Notes: a model not told the origin generated them from the sequence alone. A stretch of 44,771 bases of DNA from an uncultured Flavobacteriales bacterium (GCA_938082505.1 CALLLH010000004.1:1-44771), one strand, 5' to 3'. Positions 32,841 through 41,708 are shown, counted from the stretch's first letter. Numbers and translations are program-made.

Positions 32841-33427
32841 TTCAAGTCGAGTGTTTTCAAGTAGTGAAACGCAAGCTGGACAAAGGATAGCATGTCCCCT
32901 CCGTCCGGCCACGTCAACATGAAGTCCAAGGTACCATCATCCGCCTGCATCGGCCCCACCTTGAACGGGGCGTTTGCCCTGCGCAACATGGCACGCAATG
33001 GCAGGTTGGACATTCCTGCATCCAGTGTGATCAGGACGTCAACCCCGTTCAGGGCCTCGGGCATGACCAAGGGCAGTCCCAAGCTGCTGCACTCGTCCTT
33101 CCAGAAACAATGGACTTCGGAAATCTGTGGGAAATCCGGCGGCACCTCTTGACCGCCACCCAGTTTCTGAATCCGTTGGGCCCGGGACTTTGCGTGTGAT
33201 TTCCTCGAAATCCCCGTATCCACGATCACGCGCCAAAGCCGCGCCTCTTCCTGTTCCTCCAGTCCCTTGACCAAATCCTTCAATTGCCTCCGCTGACGGG
33301 CATCCACGCCCGGTGCCAAGAGCCCCACGACCGTGCCCTCCTCCAGACGCTGACCGCGACGTTCCCGGATTGCGGGAGCCTCACGTCGCAACTTCCTGCG
33401 ACCTATACGATTGAGCAAATTCCGCAT
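32837..33427 (-). CDS. DUF6913 domain protein
   Basis: The 196-residue protein is uncharacterised. It opens with a very basic segment MRNLLNRIGRRKLRREAP, then VVGLLAPGVDARQRRQLKDL, and closes LDFMLTWPDGGDMLSFVQLAFHYLKTLDLK. In Bacteroidota this family sits next to dapA, as here (4-nt overlap). No catalytic motif is visible. The basic start suggests contact with nucleic acid or membrane, but this is only a guess. I start at the ATG 33427. The frame continues upstream with unrelated-looking sequence. Confidence 0.7.
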   Translation of the reverse strand: MRNLLNRIGRRKLRREAPAIRERRGQRLEEGTVVGLLAPGVDARQRRQLKDLVKGLEEQEEARLWRVIVDTGISRKSHAKSRAQRIQKLGGGQEVPPDFPQISEVHCFWKDECSSLGLPLVMPEALNGVDVLITLDAGMSNLPLRAMLRRANAPFKVGPMQADDGTLDFMLTWPDGGDMLSFVQLAFHYLKTLDLK

Positions 33428-33516
33428 CCCATTGGCTTGGAAAACAAAATACGGGGAATGGCGTGCTCCACCACTTCGGCATCCACGCAAAGGAATCGGC
33501 ACTTACCCACGCGCAA

Positions 33517-34221
33517 TCACCAACGCATCGGCACCTCGATGAGCAACAACCGACAATCCTCGGTGGCCTCGATGGCGACATCCGAGGTGTCCCAGACGCC
33601 GATGGCATCGCGTTTGGCCAAGGATTGGCCCTCCACGCTTGCACTGCCCTCCACCACCATGACATACAGGCCCTGCCCCGCTCCATGCAAGGCATGCTTC
33701 AGCACCGTGCCCGCGTCGACCTCGCCCAGATGGAACCAGGCATTCTGGTGGATGCTGACCCCTTGAGCCCCGTCGGGAGAGACGATGCATTGCAGTCCTC
33801 TGGCTCCGGCGTCGTATTGCTCTTGATCATAGCGCGGTTCCAGATCGCGTTCATCCGGAAAGACCCAGATTTGAAAGAACCGCACAGCTTCATCGGCACT
33901 GTGATTGAACTCACTGTGCCGAATGCCGGTGCCCGCGGACATGGCCTGGACATCACCGGTACGGATGACCGAAGAATTGCCCATGCTGTCTTCATGCTCC
34001 AAAGCACCTGAAGTCGGAATGGTCACGATCTCCATGTTGTCGTGCGGATGGGTTCCAAATCCACCTCCCCCTGCTACATGGTCATCGTTGAGAACCCTCA
34101 AAGCACCGAAATGCATCTTTTTCGGATCATGCCAACCAGCAAAGCTGAAGCTGTGATAGGTATCCAACCAGCCGTGATCGGCGTGGCCACGCTCGTCGGC
34201 GCGGTGAAGGACATATTTCAT
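33517..34221 (-). CDS. Pirin family bicupin (YhhW-like)
   Basis: The 234-residue protein has the pirin motifs DTYHSFSFAGWHDPKKMHFG and the N-terminal cupin metal site: His58 and His60 (GTHPHDNME), His102 and Glu104 (GIRHSEFNHS). E. coli YhhW uses this set to bind metal and degrade quercetin. A redox or quercetinase-like role is therefore possible but not proven. The conventional start is 34221. The frame stays open to an ATG at 34335, which would add a hydrophobic 38-residue N-terminus, and the promoter position makes this longer form worth considering. Confidence 0.88.
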   Translation of the reverse strand: MKYVLHRADERGHADHGWLDTYHSFSFAGWHDPKKMHFGALRVLNDDHVAGGGGFGTHPHDNMEIVTIPTSGALEHEDSMGNSSVIRTGDVQAMSAGTGIRHSEFNHSADEAVRFFQIWVFPDERDLEPRYDQEQYDAGARGLQCIVSPDGAQGVSIHQNAWFHLGEVDAGTVLKHALHGAGQGLYVMVVEGSASVEGQSLAKRDAIGVWDTSDVAIEATEDCRLLLIEVPMRW

Positions 34222-34340
34222 CTCGGATGTGACACCAGTTTCCATGTGCGCGCTGAAGTTCAATCCCAAGCCATCCACGACCACTGAAATGGCAAGGGCA
34301 CTCGCCCCACAAACGGCCGCATATGCAACATTCATGGACA

Positions 34341-34348
34341 CAAAAGTA
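34341..34348 (-). promoter_or_regulatory. -7 element TACTTTTG upstream of the pirin gene
   Basis: A perfect match to TAnnTTTG on the minus strand. The expected start of transcription is at about 34336, next to an ATG at 34335. The usual pirin ATG would then have a leader of some 115 nt, far longer than others in this window. Confidence 0.5.
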
Positions 34349-34370
34349 AACCCTATGGGGTGGCGCCATG

Positions 34371-34391
34371 TTCACCCAAATGAAGGGTGAA
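34371..34391. other. Perfect 7-bp inverted repeat
   Basis: TTCACCC AAATGAA GGGTGAA. It has no T run on the minus strand, so a simple terminator for msrA is unlikely. It lies 23 bp upstream of the pirin -7 element and could be an operator. Confidence 0.35.
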
Positions 34392-34482
34392 TGCCTTCTT
34401 TTCGGACGTCACGTCCTTGGCTCAGCTTCATCCGATTCCGGATTTCAATCCCGGTTGGCGGCCGCCGAAGCGGTCCTAATCC

Positions 34483-35172
34483 TCAATGGGTCGAGGACTT
34501 GAGCTTGTCTTCGAAAAGCATCCTGAATTTCTTCACCTTGGGGCCCACCACCGCCACACAATAACCCTGGTCGGGATTGTTGGCGTAATAGTCCTGGTGG
34601 TAATCCTCAGCCACGTAGAACGGAGCAGCAGGCTCGATGGTGGTCACGATGGGATCGTCCCACAATTCCGCTTCCTGAGCCGCAGCGAGTGAAGCCCGGG
34701 CCACCCGCTCTTGTTCGACATCCTGGGGAAAAATGGCTGACCGGTATTGGGTGCCCACATCCGCACCCTGTCGGTTCAGCGTGGTGGGGTCATGGGTGCG
34801 CCAGAAGACCTCCAGCAAGGATTCGAACGACACCACCTCAGGGTCGAATGTGATGCGGACCGCCTCGGCGTGCCCGGTGCGACCGGTGCAGATCTCGCGG
34901 TAGCCTGGATTCTTGATGTGGCCGCCGGTGTATCCGCTTTCCACCTTTTCCACCCCCTGCATTTCGGCATAGATGGCTTCGGTGCACCAAAAACAACCGC
35001 CCGCAAGAACGGCATGCGCCATACCATCGGGTGGCGGGGTCAATGAAGCGTGATCAGGGGTCATGTGTTGCGCAGTGTGGGTGGTTGGAAAGCCACAGCC
35101 CGCCAAACATCCCATACTCAGGAATATGGCTGTGGTCAGGGGGTACAGTCTATTCAAAACGAAAATCGACAT
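34483..35172 (-). CDS. msrA: Peptide-methionine (S)-S-oxide reductase, lipoprotein form
   Basis: The 229-residue protein begins with a lipoprotein signal (LAGC, Cys26), so this MsrA should act in the envelope. The catalytic Cys60 is in GGCFWCTEA, followed by the family segments [33 protein letters not shown], and [18 protein letters not shown], where the late Cys is a candidate recycling residue. It repairs oxidised methionine using thioredoxin-type reductants. The thioredoxin-like protein at 1839 is one possible partner in principle. The gene lies 24 bp after the DUF5723 stop and likely belongs to the ilvE transcript. Confidence 0.93.
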   Translation of the reverse strand: MSIFVLNRLYPLTTAIFLSMGCLAGCGFPTTHTAQHMTPDHASLTPPPDGMAHAVLAGGCFWCTEAIYAEMQGVEKVESGYTGGHIKNPGYREICTGRTGHAEAVRITFDPEVVSFESLLEVFWRTHDPTTLNRQGADVGTQYRSAIFPQDVEQERVARASLAAAQEAELWDDPIVTTIEPAAPFYVAEDYHQDYYANNPDQGYCVAVVGPKVKKFRMLFEDKLKSSTH

Positions 35173-35196
35173 TAAGGGGTTGGACGTTTCACTCCA

Positions 35197-36714
35197 TCAC
35201 AAATCCCGTGCCGGCCTCAATGTTCTCGTGTAGCTCCATCCAATGCTCCATCTCTTCTGCGGAGCCAGGAAACTGAACAGGTCGCCGGTCGCCACACCCA
35301 ACTGTGCAACGCGGTCCTTCGGCGCCCAGATGACGGCAACCGGAGTGCGAATGCCGCCGTCCTGGCGCCACCGCCATCCCCCCATGAAGTGAATACCAGC
35401 GATGTGGGTTTGTCCCCCGACGCCAATTTCAGTGGGCTGCTTGAGCAACGCATCATTCAATGGTGCAGCCAATTCCAATCCCAACTTCCCGCGGTTGCCG
35501 AGCCGCATCCCCCCGTTCAACCGCACCCTGGTGGGAAGGGCCACGACCTTTCTCTCAGGCGTAGCCTGCAAGAACAATGCGGTAGGCGCCAAGCCTTGGT
35601 TCAACAAGTCGAAAACGCCCCCGCCGGCATTGGTCCAATCGGAAAAGTCGACGATGGGATTTTGCAGGCTGTAGGACTCCCCTTGCCAATCCATCCTGCC
35701 CAATTCATTGATGGCCAACGAGGCAAACCACAGTCCTGCAATCTCAGCGCGGACTGCAACATCCAACGCCACCCCGAAACCGGCAGGCCGCAGGGCGCTC
35801 CCCAAGGTGGCGTTTTCAGACACCAATTCCGTTCCGAATCCACGATTGAACGCGGCAAAGGCCGTCTGTTCATCGGCGTCGACCTCATAGTAACCGGTTC
35901 CCCTGTAATACCGGGCTCCCATCCCAATCGCCAAACCCAAACTCCGCGTTTGCAACAGGTTCAAACCAAAGCCGGCACCATAGGACCGAACATGCTGGAC
36001 GGCAAACCGTCCATTGCCCAGCATCTCCTCCACTGCGGGAAGATTGATGGGCCCGATGCCCTGCTCGATCATGTTGAATTGCTCGTTGGTCAACGATTCA
36101 ACCGGAACCACCGTGCCATCCGTGAGCAAAGCGGAATCAAAGACACTCGAAGCGGGTCCGAGCAAGACGAATTCAGCCAGGGCCCTGCTGGGCTCCAGTG
36201 AGACGGAATACCGGTCATCGATCGACCAAGCCCAACCGCCCTTGGAGCCATGTCTGGACCAACCAACCCAACGCAGGTCCATATTCACTTGGGTCTTCTG
36301 GTCCGCCAGAAGCTCTGCGACGGCCCGCTTGTCGTCCAGCGTCCACGTCGTCTCCGCCCCAAGGACATCGACGAGGGAGGTGCCGTCCAACAATGGAGTC
36401 TCTACCTGGATCCCCCCTTCAAAGCCGCTGATGAAGCGCAAACGCTCTGATTTCCGCATGGCGCGGCGTGCCCGCCGGTCAAGGGAATCCAGTGCAGAGC
36501 GGTTGCGCCATTGGCGGTCGGAGAATGGTCGATCGGTGGCGAGCAGGGTCATGTTCACGCCAATGGCGTGGTGACCGATCGCGGTGATTCCTGGAATGGG
36601 GCTTCCAAGAAGGTCTACCCCGGCCTGTGCGCTAACCCTGACACTTGCCAAGGAGAGGATCACGACAAGCCCAACCCCCAGGCTCATTCCTGCGGGGAAG
36701 CTCAGATTGTTCAT
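35197..36714 (-). CDS. DUF5723 outer-membrane beta-barrel protein
   Basis: The 505-residue protein has a signal peptide (GMSLGVGLVVILSLASVRVSAQ). It then has alternating beta strands and glycine-rich turns through to a C-terminal aromatic-rich strand pair (RWSIGWSYTRTLRP). Family-typical pieces are GITAIGHHAIGVNMTLL near the start, YGAGFGLNLLQ in the middle and HIAGIHFMGGWRWRQDGG near the end. DUF5723 proteins of Bacteroidota are predicted outer-membrane barrels, and no transport role is established. It lies 4 bp after ilvE and 24 bp before msrA. Confidence 0.75.
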   Translation of the reverse strand: MNNLSFPAGMSLGVGLVVILSLASVRVSAQAGVDLLGSPIPGITAIGHHAIGVNMTLLATDRPFSDRQWRNRSALDSLDRRARRAMRKSERLRFISGFEGGIQVETPLLDGTSLVDVLGAETTWTLDDKRAVAELLADQKTQVNMDLRWVGWSRHGSKGGWAWSIDDRYSVSLEPSRALAEFVLLGPASSVFDSALLTDGTVVPVESLTNEQFNMIEQGIGPINLPAVEEMLGNGRFAVQHVRSYGAGFGLNLLQTRSLGLAIGMGARYYRGTGYYEVDADEQTAFAAFNRGFGTELVSENATLGSALRPAGFGVALDVAVRAEIAGLWFASLAINELGRMDWQGESYSLQNPIVDFSDWTNAGGGVFDLLNQGLAPTALFLQATPERKVVALPTRVRLNGGMRLGNRGKLGLELAAPLNDALLKQPTEIGVGGQTHIAGIHFMGGWRWRQDGGIRTPVAVIWAPKDRVAQLGVATGDLFSFLAPQKRWSIGWSYTRTLRPARDL

Positions 36715-36718
36715 GACC

Positions 36719-37783
36719 TCAAATTACCACACGCCAGCCGAAGGGATCTTCCCCATGGCCCCGGCGCAAGTCGTCGAGTTGTTTCGCGAGTGCTGGCATG
36801 ACCGTCCAACCACTTACCGGCGGCAGTTCGACATCCCCTCCGGCGAATCCGATGGCCTCGATGGCCGTCATCGTGGCCGCTGTACCCACACCGAAAGCTT
36901 CACTCAATGCTCCGGATTCAGCAGCAGCCTTCAACTCTGCCACGGCTACCCGGCGCTCTTCTATTTCCATTCCGTTCCTCGCCGCCAGACGCAAAATCGA
37001 ATCGCGCGTGACCCCGGAAAGCACGGTGTCTCCCAATGCCGGTGACACCAATTTGTCATTGATGACGAAGACCACATTCATGGTGCCGCTTTCCTCAATG
37101 TACTTGTGCTCCACGGCATCCGTCCAGAGGATTTGCTGATAGCCCTGCTCCTTGGCCATCGCCGTGGGCTTCAGGGAAGCGGCGTAATTGCCGGCAGCCT
37201 TGGCATAACCGGTTCCGCCCGGCGCGGCGCGTGTGAAAAAGGTCTCCACCTTGACCCTGACGTTGCCCTTGTAGTACTGACCTACCGGGCAGGTGAAGAT
37301 GAGAAAGCGGTATCGCTCACTTGGCCTGACGCCCACGTGGGCCTCGCTGGCAAACATGAACGGGCGGATGTAGAGAGAGCTGCCATCACCATCAGGAACC
37401 CAACCGGCATCCACTTTGATCAATTCAGTCAAGGCCTGCAGGAACAGCCCTTCATCGATGAAAGGCATGCACATGCGATCTGCACTCTTGTTGAATCTCC
37501 GGATGTTCTCCATCGGCCGGAACAACGCCACGCCGCCATCCGGCTGGCGGAAGGCCTTCATCCCTTCAAAAATGGACTGGCCATAGTGAAGCGACATCGC
37601 CGCAGGGCTCAAGGACATATCCCCAAAAGGCTCAATGCAACCATTCGACCACTTTCCATCGGCAAATTCCATTCGGAACTGGTGATCTGAAAACACACTT
37701 CCAAAAGGGAGCTCTCTGCCGCCCAACGTTTCGAGACGCGAATGGGCAGAAGGATGGAAATCAAAAAGGGTCGTCGTCAACAT
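36719..37783 (-). CDS. ilvE: Branched-chain amino acid aminotransferase
   Basis: The 354-residue fold-type IV PLP enzyme interconverts Leu/Ile/Val and their 2-oxo acids. Evidence: LHYGQSIFEGMKAFRQPDG, FRPMENIRRFNKSADRM, LYIRPFMFASEAHVGV, the PLP Lys195 in TGYAKAAGNYAAS, and the phosphate-binding VLSGVTRDSILRLA. The start is MLTTTLFDF (37783), 12 codons inside the longest frame, since a perfect -7 element occurs at 37824-37817. It is the first gene of a likely ilvE-DUF5723-msrA transcript. Confidence 0.94.
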   Translation of the reverse strand: MLTTTLFDFHPSAHSRLETLGGRELPFGSVFSDHQFRMEFADGKWSNGCIEPFGDMSLSPAAMSLHYGQSIFEGMKAFRQPDGGVALFRPMENIRRFNKSADRMCMPFIDEGLFLQALTELIKVDAGWVPDGDGSSLYIRPFMFASEAHVGVRPSERYRFLIFTCPVGQYYKGNVRVKVETFFTRAAPGGTGYAKAAGNYAASLKPTAMAKEQGYQQILWTDAVEHKYIEESGTMNVVFVINDKLVSPALGDTVLSGVTRDSILRLAARNGMEIEERRVAVAELKAAAESGALSEAFGVGTAATMTAIEAIGFAGGDVELPPVSGWTVMPALAKQLDDLRRGHGEDPFGWRVVI

Positions 37784-37816
37784 GGGCCTATCATTAAGGT
37801 CACTCCTATCACAATG

Positions 37817-37851
37817 CAAAAGTACGGAACGGATTACAGGGATAAATCCCT
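37817..37851 (-). promoter_or_regulatory. ilvE promoter with overlapping palindrome
   Basis: A perfect -7 element TACTTTTG lies at 37824-37817. A palindrome AGGGAT AA ATCCCT (37838-37851) sits where the -33 element would be. Such a position fits a repressor operator. Confidence 0.5.
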
Positions 37852-37856
37852 ATGAA

Positions 37857-38531
37857 TCAGTTCGACTGACCAAAAAGAAACTTATTGGGACTCACCAAAC
37901 CCGACTGGACGGCATACATGACCACCGCCGCCGTATTGTTCGCCCCCAATTTCTGCAGGATGTTCCTCCTGTGGGTGGTCACGGTGTGGGTACTGACGAA
38001 GAGTTTCTCGGAGATCTGGGGATTCGTGAACCCTTCCGCAATCAGGCGGATGACCTCCAGTTCACGTTTGCTCAAACTGACTCCAGTGCAATCGGGATCT
38101 ACAACATCCAGGGTTTCGAGATCGATGCCCTCCTTTCTGATGGTCTCCAGGATCTGGCCACAAAAGAACTTTCGTCCATGCTGGGTCTCCCTGACCGCCT
38201 CCACGATTTCCTGCAAATCACAGTCCTTCTTGACATAGCCGTCCACTCCTGCACGCAGCGCATGCACGAGTGTGCTGCCTTGCTGGGCATCGGTCAAGGC
38301 AAGGATGCGGATGCGCCCCAGCGACTTGAGCTTGACAATGGTCTCCACCGTAAAACCTTCTGCCAGGAAGTCAAGGATGACCACATCCGGCTCAAAATTC
38401 CTGACGAGATCGAACAACTCCGCCTCATTGGACGCATATCCCACCACCTGGTCCAATCCATGGGATTTCAGGGTGGCGTGAAGACCACAGGCGACCAATT
38501 GATGGCTGTCGGCGATGAGGATGCTCGGCAT
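37857..38531 (-). CDS. LuxR/NarL-family response regulator, atypical receiver
   Basis: The 224-residue protein has a receiver domain (1-120) and a LuxR-type helix-turn-helix (SKRELEVIRLIAEGFTNPQIS ... TVTTHRRNILQKLGA, about 150-210). The receiver keeps the phosphoacceptor Asp54 (VVILDF), a Thr (ILALTDA) and the Lys (GYVKKD). However, the usual acidic pair is Asp8-Ser9 instead of Asp-Asp, and the DxxMPG loop reads DFLAEGF. Phosphorylation may therefore be altered. No histidine kinase is nearby. I start at MPSILIADS, 28 codons into the longest frame, supported by a -7 element. Confidence 0.88.
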   Translation of the reverse strand: MPSILIADSHQLVACGLHATLKSHGLDQVVGYASNEAELFDLVRNFEPDVVILDFLAEGFTVETIVKLKSLGRIRILALTDAQQGSTLVHALRAGVDGYVKKDCDLQEIVEAVRETQHGRKFFCGQILETIRKEGIDLETLDVVDPDCTGVSLSKRELEVIRLIAEGFTNPQISEKLFVSTHTVTTHRRNILQKLGANNTAAVVMYAVQSGLVSPNKFLFGQSN

Positions 38532-38558
38532 GACCTTATTCAGACTCAATCCAGATAA

Positions 38559-38566
38559 CAAAGCTA
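38559..38566 (-). promoter_or_regulatory. -7 element TAGCTTTG of the response regulator gene
   Basis: A perfect match to TAnnTTTG on the minus strand, 27 bp before the ATG. It separates this gene from the pyrR-rnz cluster, whose last stop is 87 bp upstream. Confidence 0.55.
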
Positions 38567-38618
38567 CACTCAATCCACCGACCGGGTGCACGAAGGGCAT
38601 GGATGCTTCCGACAATTC

Positions 38619-39542
38619 TCAACACGCCAGAGGAATTTCCAGCACCAGTCCATCATGCGCTGCCACAGTGTTGGGAAAGACCGCCCGGGCCTCTCCAAGC
38701 AATTCTTCAGCACCGGCATACCGCGCGGAAACATGCCCAATGACCAATTGTCCAACCCCTGCCCGCTCAGCAATCCTGCCCGCTTGTTCCGCAGTGGAAT
38801 GAAAGGTTCGAACCGCTTGGTCCTTCAGTGCACTGCCGAACGTAGCCTCGTGGTACAGCAGGTCCACCCCCTTGACCCAATCCGCTGTCTTCTCCCAATA
38901 GCGCGTATCAGCCGAAAATGCATAGCTCCGCGGCTTCGGCACCGGATGACAAGCCTTGGAAAAGGCAATGTGCGTGCCGTCCGCCCGCGTCACATCCTCT
39001 CCCCGTTTCAATGCCAGAATTTCGGTTGGAACCAACCCAAAGCGTTTCACCATTTCGCGCTTGACACCCGGCTCCCATGGCTTCTCGCGAAGCAGGAAGC
39101 CCGTGGTGGGGATTCTGTGCTTCACAGGGAAGCTCTCGAGGCGCACCGTCCCGTCCTCGAACAGCACCTCAGGAGACTCCGTCGAAGTCACATGGAAGGA
39201 AATGTGAAAACTCCGGACGCTGCCCGCAAGTTCCTCGTGTTGCCTGATGATCGCCTCAAGCCCCTTTGGTCCATAGACATGCAGGGGTTTGGTCCGGCCG
39301 AGCAAATTGAAGGTGGACAACAACCCGGGCAGACCGAAATAATGGTCTCCATGAAGATGGCTGATGGCGATGTGCTCTATTCGCATCATCCGAATGCGGG
39401 GCTGCCTCAATGCAATTTGAGTGCCCTCACCACAATCGAGCAGAAACTGCTTTTCGTGGACGTTCACCAGCTGTGAGGTCGGGTTGCGCCCGGGCAGCGG
39501 CAATGCCGCCCCACAACCCAATATGTGCACCTCGAACCTCAA
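38619..39542 (-). CDS. rnz: Ribonuclease Z
   Basis: The 307-residue metallo-beta-lactamase-fold tRNA 3' endonuclease carries motif II SHLHGDHYFGLPG with His62, His64, Asp66 and His67. It also has LLDCGEGTQ before it, the exosite region (PGVKREMVKRFGL), and the later zinc ligands in AFSADTRY and the HEATF segment. It trims tRNA 3' trailers. It is the last gene of a minus-strand series, 18 bp after the T9SS cargo stop. Confidence 0.94.
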   Translation of the reverse strand: MRFEVHILGCGAALPLPGRNPTSQLVNVHEKQFLLDCGEGTQIALRQPRIRMMRIEHIAISHLHGDHYFGLPGLLSTFNLLGRTKPLHVYGPKGLEAIIRQHEELAGSVRSFHISFHVTSTESPEVLFEDGTVRLESFPVKHRIPTTGFLLREKPWEPGVKREMVKRFGLVPTEILALKRGEDVTRADGTHIAFSKACHPVPKPRSYAFSADTRYWEKTADWVKGVDLLYHEATFGSALKDQAVRTFHSTAEQAGRIAERAGVGQLVIGHVSARYAGAEELLGEARAVFPNTVAAHDGLVLEIPLAC

Positions 39543-39560
39543 AGGCCCGCCAGCATGCCG

Positions 39561-40346
39561 TCAGCGGTCAATGGACAGCCGAAGCACGTCGTAACGGTCT
39601 TCTGCGGCCACTCCCAACATGTAAATGCCCGCTGGAAGGTCCGTGACTGAAAGGCGTTGACGCTGGTTTGCAATGTTCCACTGGCGCAGCAACCTGCCAT
39701 CCATGGAATACAACAGCGCCTTGCCACCGAGCACACCGTCCACGGTGAAGTCACCAGCCGTGGGATTCGGATACACTGAGAAGCCGTTTGCCCCGTCGAC
39801 ATCGATGCCATCGACCTCACCCAGGATCGGGAAAGGAAAACCGGAGAAACTGAACGGCGTGGCCAAGGGAAAGCCGAACACGGTCGCCCAGACCTCCACT
39901 TCAAGACTGAGCATGAAGTCGCCCGCAATGCTGGGCAATCCGGAGAACGTCGCACAGTACTGCCCACCACCAAGGAAGGTGCATGGATCGGCGCAATCGC
40001 CCAGGTTGTTGCACACGTAATCAAGGCCCGCGTCCGAAAAATCGAGCGTATCTCCCGTCAGCGTGTCCACGAGCAGCACGGCAGCAATCACCACAGAATC
40101 AATCGGGGCGTCCAAAGGGGTATCCGGAACCACTTCCGAAGCGAACGAGGGCACAAGCAGATGAACCTCGTCGAGGTAATCCACCCCGAGCTCAGCCACT
40201 TCGAAAAAAGTGTCGACACCGTCAGGGGCCAATCCCCAGGGGGATTCACCGAAATCAACCGATTCGGGATCACATTGTGCGGCCAATAGATTGGACACGA
40301 GGACAGCAAGCACCATCGCAGTGCTGCGGAGAGTCAGGGAATTCAT
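39561..40346 (-). CDS. Secreted T9SS cargo of unknown function
   Basis: The 261-residue protein has a signal peptide (VLAVLVSNLLAAQ). Its beta-rich domain of about 160 residues contains four clustered Cys (YVCNNLGDCADPCTFLGGGQ) and the strand pairs DFMLSLEVEVWATVFG. A C-terminal T9SS sorting domain follows (VYPNPTAGDFTVDG, LLYSMDGRLL, LPAGIYMLGV, LRLSIDR). The N-terminal domain resembles cysteine-stapled domains seen in other T9SS cargo, but I do not know a name for it. It lies between STAS and rnz genes with 25 and 18 bp gaps, in the same direction. Confidence 0.8.
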   Translation of the reverse strand: MNSLTLRSTAMVLAVLVSNLLAAQCDPESVDFGESPWGLAPDGVDTFFEVAELGVDYLDEVHLLVPSFASEVVPDTPLDAPIDSVVIAAVLLVDTLTGDTLDFSDAGLDYVCNNLGDCADPCTFLGGGQYCATFSGLPSIAGDFMLSLEVEVWATVFGFPLATPFSFSGFPFPILGEVDGIDVDGANGFSVYPNPTAGDFTVDGVLGGKALLYSMDGRLLRQWNIANQRQRLSVTDLPAGIYMLGVAAEDRYDVLRLSIDR

Positions 40347-40371
40347 CCTTTGAAAAAAAAGTAGTGTGAAA

Positions 40372-40734
40372 TCAGAGGTCCCTTTCGACCTCCTCCATGA
40401 ATACGAAGTCTATGGCCTCCTGAACCGTGGGTACGATTTTCAAAACGCTGTCCAACTGACTGATGGAGACCAATTTGGACACGGCTGGCTGCAATCCGCA
40501 CAGCACGAAGGTGCCCTGCGCATCCCGACATCCACGATGTCCAATCAGAACAGCGCTCAGGCCACTCGAATCGATGTAGCGCGTTTCGGAGAGGTCGAGG
40601 ACCATGTTGCGGTGGCCTTCCTTGTTGGCGAGCACAAGCTCACCTTTGAGTTCCGGAGCGCACAAGGCATCCAGCTTCTCAACCCTGGCGGTCACGACGA
40701 CCACCTTCTCCTGCTTTTCGACTTCGAATTTCAT
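40372..40734 (-). CDS. STAS-domain anti-sigma factor antagonist
   Basis: The 120-residue single-domain protein resembles SpoIIAA/RsbV. The phosphorylatable site is YIDSSGLSAVLIGHR (Ser56/Ser57), preceded by the strand NMVLDLSETR. It is likely to act in a partner-switching pathway by binding an anti-sigma factor or similar kinase, but none is in the window. I start at MKFEVEKQE (40734), since the 11 extra residues upstream overlap the pyrB stop. There are 29 bp to pyrB, and the T9SS cargo follows after 25 bp. Confidence 0.88.
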   Translation of the reverse strand: MKFEVEKQEKVVVVTARVEKLDALCAPELKGELVLANKEGHRNMVLDLSETRYIDSSGLSAVLIGHRGCRDAQGTFVLCGLQPAVSKLVSISQLDSVLKIVPTVQEAIDFVFMEEVERDL

Positions 40735-40763
40735 GTTACGAATCAGTATCCTCCGAAAATAGG

Positions 40764-41708
40764 TCAATCCTCCGACCCACCCAATCTACCAGCGAGCAAG
40801 TACAACACAGCCATGCGGACGGCCACTCCATTCTCCACCTGGTCCAGTATGACGGCATCCTCTCTATCCGCCACTTCTGAAGCAATTTCCACCCCACGGT
40901 TCATCGGACCGGGGTGCAGAATCAATGGTGCACGGTCCAACCGGTCAATGCGCTCAGCCGTCAATCCGTACCGGGCATGGTATTCTTCCAAACTCGGAAA
41001 AAACGGCACTTCGGCTCCCTGCCTTTCCAATTGGATCCGCAGGACATTGGCGACATCACACCAGGCCAGGGCGGCATCCATGTCGTATTCCACTTGCACC
41101 CCAAGCGAGCCGAAATACTTGGGTATCAAGGGAACAGGGCCACAAACCATGACTTCAGCGCCAAGGAGCTGCAGACACCGCACATTGGACAAGGCTACAC
41201 GGCTATGCCGAATGTCCCCGAAGATGCAGACTTTCTTTCCCTGCAAACTCCCCAGCCGCTCGCTCAAAGTGAAGCAGTCCAGCAGTGCCTGCGTAGGATG
41301 CTCATGGGTGCCATCCCCAGCATTGACGATGGGGACTCCAATCTTCTCTGCGAGATAGTGGGGCGCTCCGGGATGCGGATGGCGGATGACCACCATGTCC
41401 ACCTTCATCGCGAGAATATTGCGCACGGTGTCCGCCAGGGTCTCCCCCTTCTTGACACTCGAGGATGCTGCGGAAAAATTGACCACATCCGCACTGAGCC
41501 TCTTCTCGGCCAGTTCGAAGCTCAACCGGGTGCGCGTGCTGTTTTCGAAGAACAGATTCGCCACCGTGAGGTCCCTCAGGCTGGGCACCTTCCGGATGGG
41601 CCGGTTGATGACGTCCTTGAATCCGCGGGCAGTATCGAAGACAGCCTCCACATCGCTCCGGTCAAGGCCCCGGATGCCCAGCAAGTGCTGTTGGGTGAAA
41701 TCAGCCAT
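40764..41708 (-). CDS. pyrB: Aspartate carbamoyltransferase catalytic subunit
   Basis: The 314-residue enzyme makes carbamoyl aspartate in de novo pyrimidine synthesis. The carbamoyl phosphate site is FFENSTRTRLSFE (STRTR 57-61), followed by HPTQALLDCFTL and the closing LILHPGPMNRGVEI. It starts at MADFTQQHLLG (41708), 8 bp inside the pyrR gene, so the two are translationally coupled. No pyrI regulatory gene is next to it. Confidence 0.95.
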   Translation of the reverse strand: MADFTQQHLLGIRGLDRSDVEAVFDTARGFKDVINRPIRKVPSLRDLTVANLFFENSTRTRLSFELAEKRLSADVVNFSAASSSVKKGETLADTVRNILAMKVDMVVIRHPHPGAPHYLAEKIGVPIVNAGDGTHEHPTQALLDCFTLSERLGSLQGKKVCIFGDIRHSRVALSNVRCLQLLGAEVMVCGPVPLIPKYFGSLGVQVEYDMDAALAWCDVANVLRIQLERQGAEVPFFPSLEEYHARYGLTAERIDRLDRAPLILHPGPMNRGVEIASEVADREDAVILDQVENGVAVRMAVLYLLAGRLGGSED

